Part shown: piece by piece, positions 32,622 to 40,600 of the stretch | How the letters are laid out: every line of letters begins with the position of its first letter | Numbering within the stretch: the stretch's first letter is position 1 | From: JAVBKA01 sp031546715 | Lineage (GTDB): Bacteria; Bacillota; Clostridia; Oscillospirales; UBA929 | Assembly (NCBI GenBank): GCA_031546715.1 | Contig: JAVBKA010000124.1 | Coordinates: 1-44,577 of the forward strand | DNA: 44,577 bases | Reading direction: 5' to 3' | Program-made: the position numbers and the translations under genes | Notes under the pieces: generated by a model | Database searches by the model: none | Seen by the model: only the letters and a program-made list of their open reading frames with translations | Told to the model about the DNA's origin: nothing

Positions 32622-33893
32622 CTACCGAATGACATCAGTGCCCATGTAAGGGCGCAAAACCTCTGGGACTGTTACGCTTCCGTCTGGATTCTGGTAGACT
32701 TCAAGTATTGTCGCCACGGTACGTCCCACGGCGACGCCTGAGCCGTTAAGAGTGTGGACTAGCCGTGCTTTGTCGCTGCCATGACGGAACTTGATATTTG
32801 CTCTGCGGGCTTGATAGTCCTCAAAGTTTGAGCAGGACGAAATCTCTACATATTTGCCGTACGAAGGCATCCAAACCTCGATATCGTAGGTTTTTGCGGA
32901 AGAGTTGCCTAAATCTCCCGAACAGAGAACCACGGTGCGGTGGGGAAGTCCGAGCTGTTGGAGGACATATTCAGCGTCCAAAGTGAGCTTTTCAAGCTCT
33001 TCATAGGAATTCTCAGGGTCGCAGAATTTAACAAGCTCCACCTTGTTAAACTGGTGCTGACGAATCAGTCCACGGGTATCACGTCCTGCACTGCCGGCTT
33101 CGGCTCTAAAACAGGCGGAATATGCGCAGTAGCTGATTGGTAGCTGTTGTACGTCCAAAATGTCGTCACGGTGCATGTTGGTTACGGGAACCTCCGCTGT
33201 TGGGATTAAATAGTACTCGGTGTTTTCGATATGGAACATATCCTCGGCAAATTTCGGAAGCTGACCTGTTCCTGTCATTGATGCGCGGTTTGCTAAAAAT
33301 GGCGGGAAAATTTCGGTGTACCCACGCTTGGTATGTGTGTCTAAAAAGAAGCACATTACGGCGCGTTCCAGTCTTGCGCCTAAGCCTTTGTAAAAGTGAA
33401 AGCGTGCACCTGTAACCTTTGCGGCGGTTTGAGGGTCGAGGATTCCCAAGGCTTCTCCAAGCTCCCAGTGGGGCTTAGGATTTTCAATGCTTCTCGGTTC
33501 GCCGAAGCTGCGGATTTCTATGTTGTGTTCGCTTTCTGTGCCGTCGGGGATGCTGTCGCTTGGGATGTTGGGCAGGAACAGTAAAATGTTGCTTAGCTCA
33601 TCGTCTACTGATTTTACCTCGCTGTCGAGGGCGGGGATTTTCTCGGAAATTGCCTTCATTTCTTGCATAATGGCGGTGGTGTCCTCGCCGTTTTTCTTCA
33701 TTTGCGGTATTTGCTTCGAGGCACTGTTTTGAGCTGCCTTCATAGCCTCAACCTCGGCTAAAAGCTCACGGCGGCGGGTGTCTAGCTGTTCTAGCTTGGC
33801 GATTTCTGCGGTAAAGTCCTTATTGCGGCGACCCAGTGCCTTGGCTACTCCCTGGGGGTCGTCTAATATGCGTTTTTTGTCAAGCATTTTCAT
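32622..33893 (-). CDS. serS: Serine-tRNA ligase
   Basis: Class II aminoacyl-tRNA synthetase that charges tRNA-Ser (and tRNA-Sec where present). The 423-residue protein has the N-terminal coiled-coil tRNA-binding arm (about 1-110), motif 2 (CFRAEAGSAGRDTRGLIRQHQF) and motif 3 (HTLNGSGVAVGRTVATILE). Start at 33893 overlaps the end of parB by 14 bases; a second ATG at 33887 is also possible. No T-box leader is visible because the gene is embedded in the par operon. Confidence 0.97.
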   Translation of the reverse strand: MKMLDKKRILDDPQGVAKALGRRNKDFTAEIAKLEQLDTRRRELLAEVEAMKAAQNSASKQIPQMKKNGEDTTAIMQEMKAISEKIPALDSEVKSVDDELSNILLFLPNIPSDSIPDGTESEHNIEIRSFGEPRSIENPKPHWELGEALGILDPQTAAKVTGARFHFYKGLGARLERAVMCFFLDTHTKRGYTEIFPPFLANRASMTGTGQLPKFAEDMFHIENTEYYLIPTAEVPVTNMHRDDILDVQQLPISYCAYSACFRAEAGSAGRDTRGLIRQHQFNKVELVKFCDPENSYEELEKLTLDAEYVLQQLGLPHRTVVLCSGDLGNSSAKTYDIEVWMPSYGKYVEISSCSNFEDYQARRANIKFRHGSDKARLVHTLNGSGVAVGRTVATILEVYQNPDGSVTVPEVLRPYMGTDVIR

Positions 33894-34749
33894 TTTCCCT
33901 TCTATCTAATATACTCATTAACTGTTCAAGGTCGTCTGGGCTATAGAATTCTATCTCTATTTTGCCCCTTTTTTTGCCTGCGACTATTTTAACCTTTCGG
34001 GAGTAAATTGAGGACAACTTTTTCTCGTATTCCTCCGCATGGTTTACCGGCTCTTTTCGTAGAGGCTTTGTCTTTCGGGCGTCTATTAGCTTTTTTACGT
34101 GGACTTCCGTTTGCCGTACTGTCATACTTTTTGCGATTATCAGCTTTGCAGTGTCTTCTTGAAGTTTTGCATTGGGGAGGCTAAGCAAAACTCTGGCGTG
34201 ACCTTCGGTTAGCTCGCCTCGTCCAAGCATTTCTCGCACAAGAGGGGTGAGCTGTAGTAGTCTTAATGCGTTTGCAACTGCGGAACGAGATCGCCCGACT
34301 TGACCTGCGACGTCCTCTTGAGTTAGACCGAATTCGTCCATAAGAGAGCGGTAGCCGCTGGCAATTTCCAAAATGTTTAAGTCGGAGCGTTGGAGGTTTT
34401 CTATGAGGGCGACCTCCATGGTTTTGCGGTCGTCAGCTTCTAAAATCACGGCGGGGAGCTGGGTAACTCCTGCCATTCTGGCGGCTCTCCAACGGCGTTC
34501 ACCTGCGATGATTTGATATGTTCCTGAGGGTAGTCTGCGCACTAAAAGGGGGGTTAATACGCCGTGAATTCTAATGGAGTCGGACAGTTCGGCAAGCTCC
34601 ACTTCGTCAAAATGTTTGCGAGGTTGACCCATGTTAGGCTCTATTTCGGACAGTCTGAGAGTTACAAAGGAGCTACCCGCTTCTCGGACAGCCTCTTCGC
34701 CAAGCAACGCAACAAGACCTCGTCCTAGACTTTTCTTTTTTTCACTCAT
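33880..34749 (-). CDS. parB: Chromosome partitioning protein ParB (Spo0J)
   Basis: ParB is a CTP-dependent DNA clamp that loads at parS, spreads, and recruits SMC to organise origins. The 289-residue protein has the N-terminal LGRGL motif that stimulates ParA, the CTPase region with GERRWRAARMAG, a central helix-turn-helix (TQEDVAGQVGRSRSAVANALRLL) and a C-terminal dimerisation domain. It overlaps parA by four bases. A perfect parS lies at 36332-36347. Confidence 0.96.
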   Translation of the reverse strand: MSEKKKSLGRGLVALLGEEAVREAGSSFVTLRLSEIEPNMGQPRKHFDEVELAELSDSIRIHGVLTPLLVRRLPSGTYQIIAGERRWRAARMAGVTQLPAVILEADDRKTMEVALIENLQRSDLNILEIASGYRSLMDEFGLTQEDVAGQVGRSRSAVANALRLLQLTPLVREMLGRGELTEGHARVLLSLPNAKLQEDTAKLIIAKSMTVRQTEVHVKKLIDARKTKPLRKEPVNHAEEYEKKLSSIYSRKVKIVAGKKRGKIEIEFYSPDDLEQLMSILDRRENENA

Positions 34750-35513
34750 TTTCTAATTCCTGCATTCTTTTTAATAATCTCGTCGGCTAAGGCTAAGTAG
34801 CAGTCTGCACCACGGCTTGCGCGGTCGTAATACTGGACGGGCTTACCGTGGGAGGGAGCTTCGGACAGTCGGACATTTCGGGGGATAACGGTAGCGTACA
34901 CGTTGCCGGGGAAATGCCGCTTAACCTCTTCAGCCACTTGGATTGAAAGGTTTAACCGCGCGTCATACATAGTGAGGAGAACCCCCTCGATTTCGAGATG
35001 CGGATTCATGCTCTGCTTAACTGCACGGACTGTGTACATAAGGTCGGACAAGCCTTCCAGCGCGTAGTACTCGCACTGCACTGGGACAATTAGCGAATCG
35101 GCGGCTATTAGGGCGTTTAATGTAAGTATTCCCAAGGAGGGGGCGCAGTCGATTATTATAAAATCGTAGTCTTGACGAACCTGCTCCAGTGCAACCTTCA
35201 GTCGTTTTTCACGGTCAGGCAGGGAGATAAACTCGATTTCTGCGCCGGCTAAAACTTTGTTGGCAGGTAGTACATCAGCGTAGGGGGAGGTGACGATGGC
35301 TAGCTTTGTGGAGGTGCGACCGATGACGGTGTCATATATATTAGGGGCTGAGTTTTTGTTTACGCCAAGACCGCTAGTTGCGTTGCCTTGGGGGTCAAAG
35401 TCACAGAGGAGGACTTTGAAGCCTTTATCGTGGAGGGCGGAGACTGTATTTACGACGGTGGTGGTTTTGCCAACCCCACCTTTTTGATTTACGACTGCAA
35501 TTATCTTTCCCAA
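34746..35513 (-). CDS. parA: Chromosome partitioning ATPase ParA (Soj)
   Basis: ParA/Soj is a deviant-Walker ATPase acting with ParB in origin segregation and in control of DnaA. In the 255-residue protein, KGGVGKTT (residues 11-18) is the deviant Walker A, DFDPQGNAT and FIIIDCAPSLG the other nucleotide motifs. An AAGGAAAATTTT-type site precedes the ATG. Element A copy A4 begins about 43 bases upstream of the start, on the promoter side. Confidence 0.96.
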   Translation of the reverse strand: MGKIIAVVNQKGGVGKTTTVVNTVSALHDKGFKVLLCDFDPQGNATSGLGVNKNSAPNIYDTVIGRTSTKLAIVTSPYADVLPANKVLAGAEIEFISLPDREKRLKVALEQVRQDYDFIIIDCAPSLGILTLNALIAADSLIVPVQCEYYALEGLSDLMYTVRAVKQSMNPHLEIEGVLLTMYDARLNLSIQVAEEVKRHFPGNVYATVIPRNVRLSEAPSHGKPVQYYDRASRGADCYLALADEIIKKNAGIRK

Positions 35514-35556
35514 TAAAATTTTCCTTTCAGGCTGCCATGCTAAAAAAGTTTAGTAT

Positions 35557-35703
35557 AAAAGTTTTGCTTGAGCTTTTTCAAAAGCTCATAGTTTTAAAAG
35601 GCAACGCCTTTTATCGAGTCGCTCACGACTCGAAATCCAACTCTGAGCCGCGCGAACCAAATAATCGTAAGAAGAAACGCAACACAGCGCAGGGGTGTTG
35701 CGC
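35557..35703 (+). repeat. Element A copy A4 upstream of parA
   Basis: The AAAAGTTTTGC end faces parA. Hairpins: GAGCTTTT-tc-AAAAGCTC, AAAAGGC-aac-GCCTTTT, CGAGTCG-ctca-CGACTCG, and CGCAAC..GTTGCG. The third stem has C-to-T and G-to-A changes on opposite arms relative to A6. This is the only copy on the 5' side of a gene it faces in this orientation relative to transcription of parA, together with A6 and A8. Confidence 0.85.
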
Positions 35704-36235
35704 TAAAACTTGGGCGATACGGCGCGTGGGTTAGAGCGCGGTGCGTGGACAAGAACGGCGGTGCGCCGAGGACGTCGCACCCTACGAACGGTGAGGTTGG
35801 TGCTACTTTGGTCTACTCTCATATTTTCTTTCGTTCCGCTCATGCCGCGGGGGCACTTCCTTTACGAGGGGTGGTAAAGGAAGCAAAGCACCCTTTTTCC
35901 TCGCTCAAGTACCCATGGAACGTTTGCTGTGCGTGGTGGTTGCTTGCGTCCGATTCAACGTAGAATCGGTATATTTTGGGGGTGACATTAAATTTTTTGG
36001 ATGGGGTTGGTGCTATATAATGTGGTTGTTGGTATGTTTGGGAGGTTACCACCCCGCCCGTTGGGCACCCCTCCACAGAGGGGAATTGGGTGCGGAGGGT
36101 TCTACTTTTAAGTTAAACAAAGTACGCAAGGTAAGAAATTCCCCTCTGTGGAGGGGTGCCCGAAGGGCGAGGTGGTTTCCATCGCTGATATAACCGTGGA
36201 CGGCAAGAGCAGAGCCCTTGCCCTACGAGGGATTC
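35704..36235. repeat. Mixed repeat island between parA and parS
   Basis: No gene is visible. Contents: element D (about 35757-35795), element C (about 35835-35905), a segment also found at 42800-42870 (GATTCAACGTAGAATCGGTA and flanks), inverted element B (about 36047-36088), direct element B (36137-36176), and a GGCAAGAGC..GCCCTTGCC hairpin (about 36202-36226). The order resembles the island at 42484-43116. Confidence 0.8.
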
Positions 36236-36321
36236 ACGATGTCGGCTTTGCGTATCTTAGAAATACTAGTATTAAACCACAAAGCATTGACAAATGCAAG
36301 GAAAACTTGGGAGAAGAGGAA

Positions 36322-36357
36322 ATCCCTAAAATGTTTCACGTGAAACATTTTAGGGAT
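36322..36357. other. parS: parS centromere site inside a 36-bp perfect palindrome
   Basis: TGTTTCACGTGAAACA (36332-36347) is the exact consensus parS of Firmicutes. It sits at the centre of a perfect 36-bp palindrome whose outer arms are ATCCCTAAAA and TTTTAGGGAT. ParB encoded at 33880-34749 should bind here. Confidence 0.96.
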
Positions 36358-36444
36358 AAGTGTTGGTATTACAGGGGTTGTAGGTCGTTGGTGGTTGAAC
36401 TGCGGTAAAAATTTTGGGTATTTTGGGTGTGGTTTCGGGGCATA

Positions 36445-37257
36445 TCAAAATTTTTTGAGGTGGGATTTTAGGATTGTTAAAAGTTCGGAGTTGGTGGGGG
36501 AGTTGTCTAGGTGTTCGTCTATTAGTTCTAGGATTCCCAGAAGGTCAAAAATTGAGAAGCTGTCTCTTACTAGAGATTTTAGCAGAAGTTTTAGTCTTGA
36601 CAGAGTGATACGGTCGGGGATTACGCCGTCAACGCAAAAGGGTAAATCCTCGCGGAGCTTTTCAAAAAGTAACTTTACCATGTGGCGGTTTACATAGCTG
36701 TAGAGATTTTTGTACACTGCGTCCGTCAGTGCATCCAGTACAGTAACGCCGATTAGGTCGGGGTCTACGGATAAAACTTTGTCAAATACCACATGGCTGA
36801 AAACGGTTATTTTTACCTGTGACGGTGCGAAGTCCTGACCGTCCTTGAAGCGTATGGAGGGGATGAACACGCCTGTTTCCTGAAAAACGTTTTGTCTCAA
36901 GGTGCGGATTTCTTCCAGCAGCGTTTCCGTAATATGAGGCACGATTGCTAAGCCAAAGACTACGGACACCATGCCGTAATGATTGCCATACAAGGGATTG
37001 GGCGTTGCAAGGTCATATACGGTTTTTGGTTTGCAGGCAGAATCTGAATCCTCTGCACCTAACAGAAAGCTAAGACTTGCGCCGAGAATTGCAGACAAAT
37101 CCATTAAGAGGTCAGTGTCTGGCAAGGTCAGAGCCCGCTCCCACTTGGAGATGGCTTGGGCTGATACTCCGAGCCGTGATGCCAGTTCCTCTTGAGTAAA
37201 GCCTTTTTCTTTTCGGGCGTTTGCAATTCTGAGGGCAGATGTGCTTAAATCAATCAT
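36445..37257 (-). CDS. XRE-family transcriptional regulator
   Basis: A 270-residue protein with an N-terminal Cro/C1-type helix-turn-helix (about 9-65: ARKEKGFTQEELASRLGVSAQAISKWERALTLPDTDLL). The remaining ~200 residues show no family I recognise and no membrane segment; they may be a sensor or dimerisation domain. It lies close to parS and its 3' end faces that site. The start is followed upstream by AGGAGGTA-like bases (37264-37272 on the minus strand). Confidence 0.85.
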   Translation of the reverse strand: MIDLSTSALRIANARKEKGFTQEELASRLGVSAQAISKWERALTLPDTDLLMDLSAILGASLSFLLGAEDSDSACKPKTVYDLATPNPLYGNHYGMVSVVFGLAIVPHITETLLEEIRTLRQNVFQETGVFIPSIRFKDGQDFAPSQVKITVFSHVVFDKVLSVDPDLIGVTVLDALTDAVYKNLYSYVNRHMVKLLFEKLREDLPFCVDGVIPDRITLSRLKLLLKSLVRDSFSIFDLLGILELIDEHLDNSPTNSELLTILKSHLKKF

Positions 37258-37351
37258 AACAAATACCTCCTTTTTTTGAGTGTACTACTTTGATGGGTGT
37301 TTGTAAAGATATTGTTGGTTGAGTTGTTGGTAAACCGTAGAAAAATAGCAA

Positions 37352-37383
37352 ATCGCCTGTCAAGCTGTAGCTTGACAGGCGAT
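37352..37383 (-). terminator. Terminator downstream of rubrerythrin
   Basis: Perfect 15-bp stem ATCGCCTGTCAAGCT (37352-37366) with its complement at 37369-37383 and a 2-base loop. On the minus strand a T-rich tail follows. Confidence 0.88.
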
Positions 37384-37408
37384 ACTTGTTAGTAGAATTT
37401 GCAGAAGA

Positions 37409-37951
37409 TTAATAGTTTTCCTTAAGAACCTCAAAATATGCTTGAGGATGAGCGCAGACTGGGCATTTTGCAAGGGCGGCTGTGCCTTCGTAGATATGAC
37501 CGCAGTTGCGGCAAATCCAGAAAACCTTTTCGCCTTTTTTGAATACTAAGTCATTCTCAAGGTTAGTTAGCAATGCGAGGTAACGCTCCTCGTGGTGCTT
37601 TTCAATGTCAGCGACCTTGGTAAATAAGAAAGCAATGTCGTTAAAGCCTTCGGATTTTGCTTCTTCTGCAAAGGTAGCGTACATTTTTGTCCACTCAAAG
37701 TTTTCGCCGCCGGCTGCTGCTTTAAGGTTGTCGATTGTTGGCTTAATTCCGCCGCCTTCAAGAAGCTTAAACCACATCTTGGCATGTTCTTTTTCATTGT
37801 CGGCAGTTTCTTGGAAAATGCCTGCAATTTGCTCATAGCCTTCTTGTTTTGCCATTGCGGCAAAATATGTGTATTTATTTCGAGCCTGTGATTCTCCTGC
37901 AAAAGCGTCACGCAAGTTTTGTTCGGTTTTTGTTCCTTTTAATTCTGGCAT
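37409..37951 (-). CDS. rbr: Rubrerythrin
   Basis: Rubrerythrin is a non-heme iron peroxidase that protects anaerobes from H2O2. The 180-residue protein has a ferritin-like diiron domain with ExxH-type helices (GESQARNKYTYFA, ETADNEKEHAKMWF, DIEKHHEERY) and a C-terminal rubredoxin domain with two CxxC motifs (ICRNCGHIY, KCPVCAHP). The ATG at 37951 follows AGAGGTG; longer in-frame starts lack a site. It supports an anaerobic lifestyle. A strong terminator follows. Confidence 0.96.
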   Translation of the reverse strand: MPELKGTKTEQNLRDAFAGESQARNKYTYFAAMAKQEGYEQIAGIFQETADNEKEHAKMWFKLLEGGGIKPTIDNLKAAAGGENFEWTKMYATFAEEAKSEGFNDIAFLFTKVADIEKHHEERYLALLTNLENDLVFKKGEKVFWICRNCGHIYEGTAALAKCPVCAHPQAYFEVLKENY

Positions 37952-38132
37952 AATAAACACCTCTTTCGGTAAAGATGACACTATTATAAACTACTTGCGG
38001 AAAAAAATCAAGCAATATTTATACTTATTATAAATTTCCTTTTTTCGCTAAAATATAAGTGAATATTTTGTGCAGTGAAGTACATACTATTTGCGAAAGA
38101 TTATAAGCTTTCACTGTACAGGAGGATATAAA

Positions 38133-38447
38133 ATGAAAAAAACAATTGCATTGGTTGTCATTATTGTTATGCTCGCTGCACTATTAGTAGCGTGCGGAAC
38201 AACAGTATCACCATCACCTAGTATTTCCCCATCTAAATCGCCAAGTATGTCACCTAGTAAGTCTCCGTCTATGAGCCCTGCGGCAACGGGTACCAATTCG
38301 CCATCTATGTCACCTAGCGCATCTATGTCACCTAGTGCATCTATGTCGCCTAGTGCGTCTATGTCGCCGAGTAAGTCACCAAGTCCAAGTATGTCACCTA
38401 GTATGTCGCCAGCGACATCACCTACAACTTCAGTTTCTCCTTCATAA
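38133..38447 (+). CDS. Low-complexity Ser/Pro/Met lipoprotein
   Basis: A 104-residue lipoprotein. The signal sequence MKKTIALVVIIVMLAALLVAC ends in the lipobox LVAC (Cys 21). The entire mature part is built from Ser, Pro, Met, Ala and Lys in SPSMSP and SASMSP units, with near-exact 18-base repeats in the DNA (about 38305-38375). It probably forms an extended surface or wall-spanning stalk. GGAGG precedes the ATG at 38133. Repeat slippage should make its length variable between strains. Confidence 0.85.
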   Translation: MKKTIALVVIIVMLAALLVACGTTVSPSPSISPSKSPSMSPSKSPSMSPAATGTNSPSMSPSASMSPSASMSPSASMSPSKSPSPSMSPSMSPATSPTTSVSPS

Positions 38448-38459
38448 ATATGGCGGATT

Positions 38460-38484
38460 AAAGGGACGCATGAGCGTCCCTTTT
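38460..38484 (+). terminator. Rho-independent terminator
   Basis: AAAGGGACGC and GCGTCCCTTT pair around a 4-base loop with a following T, 13 bases after the lipoprotein stop. Confidence 0.9.
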
Positions 38485-38495
38485 GTGTGTGGCGT

Positions 38496-38640
38496 GCACG
38501 CACCTGTCAGGCTCATTGCGCCCTCCGAGCGCAGAAAATAACCTTCCTCCGCTTATGACAAGACAGTAAACGCCGCTACGCAGCATTGACTGTCTTGTCA
38601 AACGCTACGAAAGGTAATTTTCTGACTACGGGCGATGAGC
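38496..38640. other. Long structured hairpin element, unit 1 of a tandem pair
   Basis: Three nested stems: GCTCAT..CGCCC (38511-38523) with GGGCG..ATGAGC (38630-38640), 2-base bulge on the left; CAGAAAATaACCTT (38532-38545) with AAGGTaATTTTCTG (38611-38624); GACAAGACAGT (38557-38567) with ACTGTCTTGTC (38589-38599). The apical loop contains ACGCCGCTACGC. No reading frame of interest. Confidence 0.82.
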
Positions 38641-38788
38641 ACCCACCTGTCAGGCTCGCGTCATGCTCCGAGCGCAGAAAAAATCTTCATCTCCGCTTAT
38701 GACAAGCCAGTAAACGCCGCTACGCGTCATTGACTGGCTTGTCAAACGCTGCGATAAAGCATTTTTTCTGTCTCCGCATGGCGAGCAC
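38641..38788. other. Long structured hairpin element, unit 2 of a tandem pair
   Basis: Same architecture as unit 1 with changed bases: GCTCGC-gt-CATGC (38654-38666) with GCATG-GCGAGC (38776-38786); CAGAAAAAATCTT (38675-38687) with AAGCATTTTTTCTG (38757-38770); GACAAGCCAGT (38701-38711) with ACTGGCTTGTC (38733-38743). Substitutions relative to unit 1 occur in pairs that keep the stems. Unpaired segments (CTCCGAGCGCAG, TCCGCTTAT, AAACGCTRCGA) are conserved. Confidence 0.82.
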
Positions 38789-38797
38789 CCATACCCA

Positions 38798-38826
38798 TTG
38801 ACAAATCCCCCCAAAAACTATATACT
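38798..38826 (+). promoter_or_regulatory. Promoter of tRNA-Arg
   Basis: TTGACA (38798-38803), 17-base spacer, TATACT (38821-38826); transcription should start a few bases before the tRNA. It begins ten bases after structured unit 2. Confidence 0.87.
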
Positions 38827-38845
38827 AATACCCGAAACATGATAC

Positions 38846-38921
38846 GCGCCCGTGGCTCAACGGATAGAGCATCAGATTCCGGTTCTGAGGGTTGGGGGTT
38901 CGAGTCCCTTCGGGCGTGCCA
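38846..38921 (+). tRNA. tRNA-Arg (CCG anticodon)
   Basis: Acceptor GCGCCCG pairs with CGGGCGT (a G-U pair at position 1), D arm GCTC..GAGC, anticodon stem TCAGA/TCTGA around TTCCGGT (anticodon CCG), T arm GGGGG-TTCGAGT-CCCTT, discriminator G, encoded CCA at the end. The thioredoxin gene follows 48 bases later. Confidence 0.95.
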
Positions 38922-38969
38922 TTGGCAATTTAGTAAATAGGCAGACTTTTTACAGGAGGTTTTTAAAAA

Positions 38970-39299
38970 ATGGCAAATCAAAATGTTATAGAAGTTACGG
39001 CAGTTAATTTTTCAGAAACTGTTTTAGAGGCGAAGACACCGGTTATTGTTGACTTTTGGGCACCTTGGTGCGGTCCTTGCAGAATGGTTGGACCGATTAT
39101 TGACGAAATTGCAGATGCAAATGTGGGCAAAGCCGCTGTTTGCAAGCTGAATGTTGACGAAGACGGCGCATTAGCCGCGCAATACGGCGTTATGAGTATC
39201 CCAACAGTGGTGCTTTTTAAGGACGGCAAAGAGGTCAAGCGTTTTGTCGGGGTTCAGCCTAAAGCGACCTACGAAAAGGAATTATCCGCACTTCAATAG
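38970..39299 (+). CDS. trxA: Thioredoxin
   Basis: A 109-residue thiol-disulfide oxidoreductase that keeps cytosolic proteins reduced. The active site is WCGPC with Cys 34 and Cys 37; the cis-proline motif SIPTVVLF and the VDFWAPWCGPCRM context are canonical. GGAGG precedes the ATG at 38970. The DivIVA-like gene follows 22 bases after the stop. It may be read from the tRNA-Arg promoter, since no terminator is visible between them. Confidence 0.96.
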   Translation: MANQNVIEVTAVNFSETVLEAKTPVIVDFWAPWCGPCRMVGPIIDEIADANVGKAAVCKLNVDEDGALAAQYGVMSIPTVVLFKDGKEVKRFVGVQPKATYEKELSALQ

Positions 39300-39321
39300 A
39301 CCGCACATAGGAGGTAATAGT

Positions 39322-40068
39322 ATGGCACCCAAAAGTGTTCGCTCGTTCCGCAAGGCCATTGTCGGTGGGTTTAGCAAAAAAGATGTTGTTGATTTTTTGC
39401 ATTCCTCCGCTAAAGAACGAAACGAGGAAATTGAGGCGTATCGTGCCGGAGCTGAAAAGCTTCGTGAAGAACGCGACCACTTTAAACAGTTAGCTACGTC
39501 CACAACCTCCTTGCAATCGGAAAATTCACATATTCAATCGGAAATCTCAAAAATGCAGCAGGATAACGTCCGTATGCAAGGTGAGCTTTCTCAATTAAAA
39601 GAGCTTATTAATAATCGTGACGCCAGAATTGCGGAGCTTGCAGGGGAAGTAATCGCTGTAAAGTCTCGCTCTGTTGAGCTTACTGAGGAAAATGATAGGC
39701 TTCGTTCCATTGCAAATGAAGTGGAAAACGAGCTTAGTCAGTACGCAGAATTTAGAGGCAAGCTGGCGGAAGCGGAAGCTGTTGCGTATAACCGTGCTGA
39801 AAAAATTGAGCAGGAGGCACGGCAAAACGCAGATAATGCCCGCGCTGAAATGATTCACTCTATTGGTGAGATTAAAAACCGTATAGACCTTATTAAAAGC
39901 GATGCGCTCAGTGTCACCTATAAAACCTTGCGAGAGCTTGATGCTGTCCGCGGTGTGTTGACGGCGTTTCCTGAGACATTTAATATTATTGAGCGTCAAT
40001 TTTCGGAAATAATTGGAGATAACAAGCCAATTATCCGTCAATTTGTGCCTGAGCGGTTTGACGACTGA
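39322..40068 (+). CDS. DivIVA-family coiled-coil protein
   Basis: A 248-residue protein with a DivIVA-like N-terminus (SFRKAIVGGFSKKDVVDFLHSSAKERNEEIE), the part that senses curved membranes in DivIVA/GpsB proteins. A long coiled coil follows (about 30-190, rich in Glu, Gln, Leu heptads), then a short C-terminal domain. It is probably a pole or septum scaffold. The ATG at 39322 follows GGAGGT. Its stop lies one base before the fumarase-subunit start, so the genes are coupled. Exact role among DivIVA, GpsB and SepF-type proteins cannot be assigned. Confidence 0.82.
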   Translation: MAPKSVRSFRKAIVGGFSKKDVVDFLHSSAKERNEEIEAYRAGAEKLREERDHFKQLATSTTSLQSENSHIQSEISKMQQDNVRMQGELSQLKELINNRDARIAELAGEVIAVKSRSVELTEENDRLRSIANEVENELSQYAEFRGKLAEAEAVAYNRAEKIEQEARQNADNARAEMIHSIGEIKNRIDLIKSDALSVTYKTLRELDAVRGVLTAFPETFNIIERQFSEIIGDNKPIIRQFVPERFDD

Positions 40069-40069
40069 T

Positions 40070-40600
40070 ATGGAACGGCAGTTTAACGCAAAAGAGTTAA
40101 GCACCCTGTCAATTGATGAACTGAGTGCCGGAGAGATGATTTTACTTTCCGGCACTATTTATACTGCAAGGGATGCTGCGCATAAACGCATTACCGCAAT
40201 GCTTAATAACAATGAACCGCTGCCCTTTGACATTAAAGGTGCGGCAATTTATTATGCAGGCCCCTCCGGCACACCAACGGGGAAGGTAATCGGCTCCTGC
40301 GGACCAACTACGTCCGGAAGAATGGACAACTTCGCACCAAGGCTCTACGGATTAGGACTGGCGGCGACAATCGGCAAGGGCGCACGAAGTCCGGAGGTTA
40401 TCCGTGCAATCGTTGACAATAAAGGACTTTATCTTGCCGCCATTGGCGGTACGGGCGCATTGCTTGCGTCCTGCATAAAATATAGTGAGGCAATTGCATT
40501 CCCTGAGCTTGGCTGTGAGGCTGTGTTTCGACTGGAAGTTGAGCAAATGCCCTTAATTGTTGCAATAGACAAGAGAGGCGGAAACCTGTTTGACCATTAA
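40070..40600 (+). CDS. Fumarate hydratase class I, beta subunit (C-terminal domain)
   Basis: A 176-residue protein of the Fe-S hydro-lyase C-terminal (fumarase/tartrate dehydratase beta) family. LSGTIYTARDAAHKRI, YYAGPSGTPTGKVIGSCGPTTSGRMD and the KGARSPEV segment are characteristic. It should pair with an alpha subunit carrying the iron-sulfur cluster to interconvert fumarate and malate, but no alpha gene is present in the window, although the two are usually adjacent. The ATG at 40070 follows the DivIVA stop by one base with a weak GAGCGG site, and the end overlaps the next gene by 11 bases. Confidence 0.9.
   Translation: MERQFNAKELSTLSIDELSAGEMILLSGTIYTARDAAHKRITAMLNNNEPLPFDIKGAAIYYAGPSGTPTGKVIGSCGPTTSGRMDNFAPRLYGLGLAATIGKGARSPEVIRAIVDNKGLYLAAIGGTGALLASCIKYSEAIAFPELGCEAVFRLEVEQMPLIVAIDKRGGNLFDH

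Noticed and set aside
38305..38400. Short regular repeats as a CRISPR array
   Set aside because: They are in-frame codons of the SPSM lipoprotein with no unique spacers.
38496..38788. Integron attC sites
   Set aside because: The long imperfect hairpins are similar in size, but the conserved RYYYAAC/GTTRRRY ends and any integrase are missing, and the units lie next to each other without cassettes.
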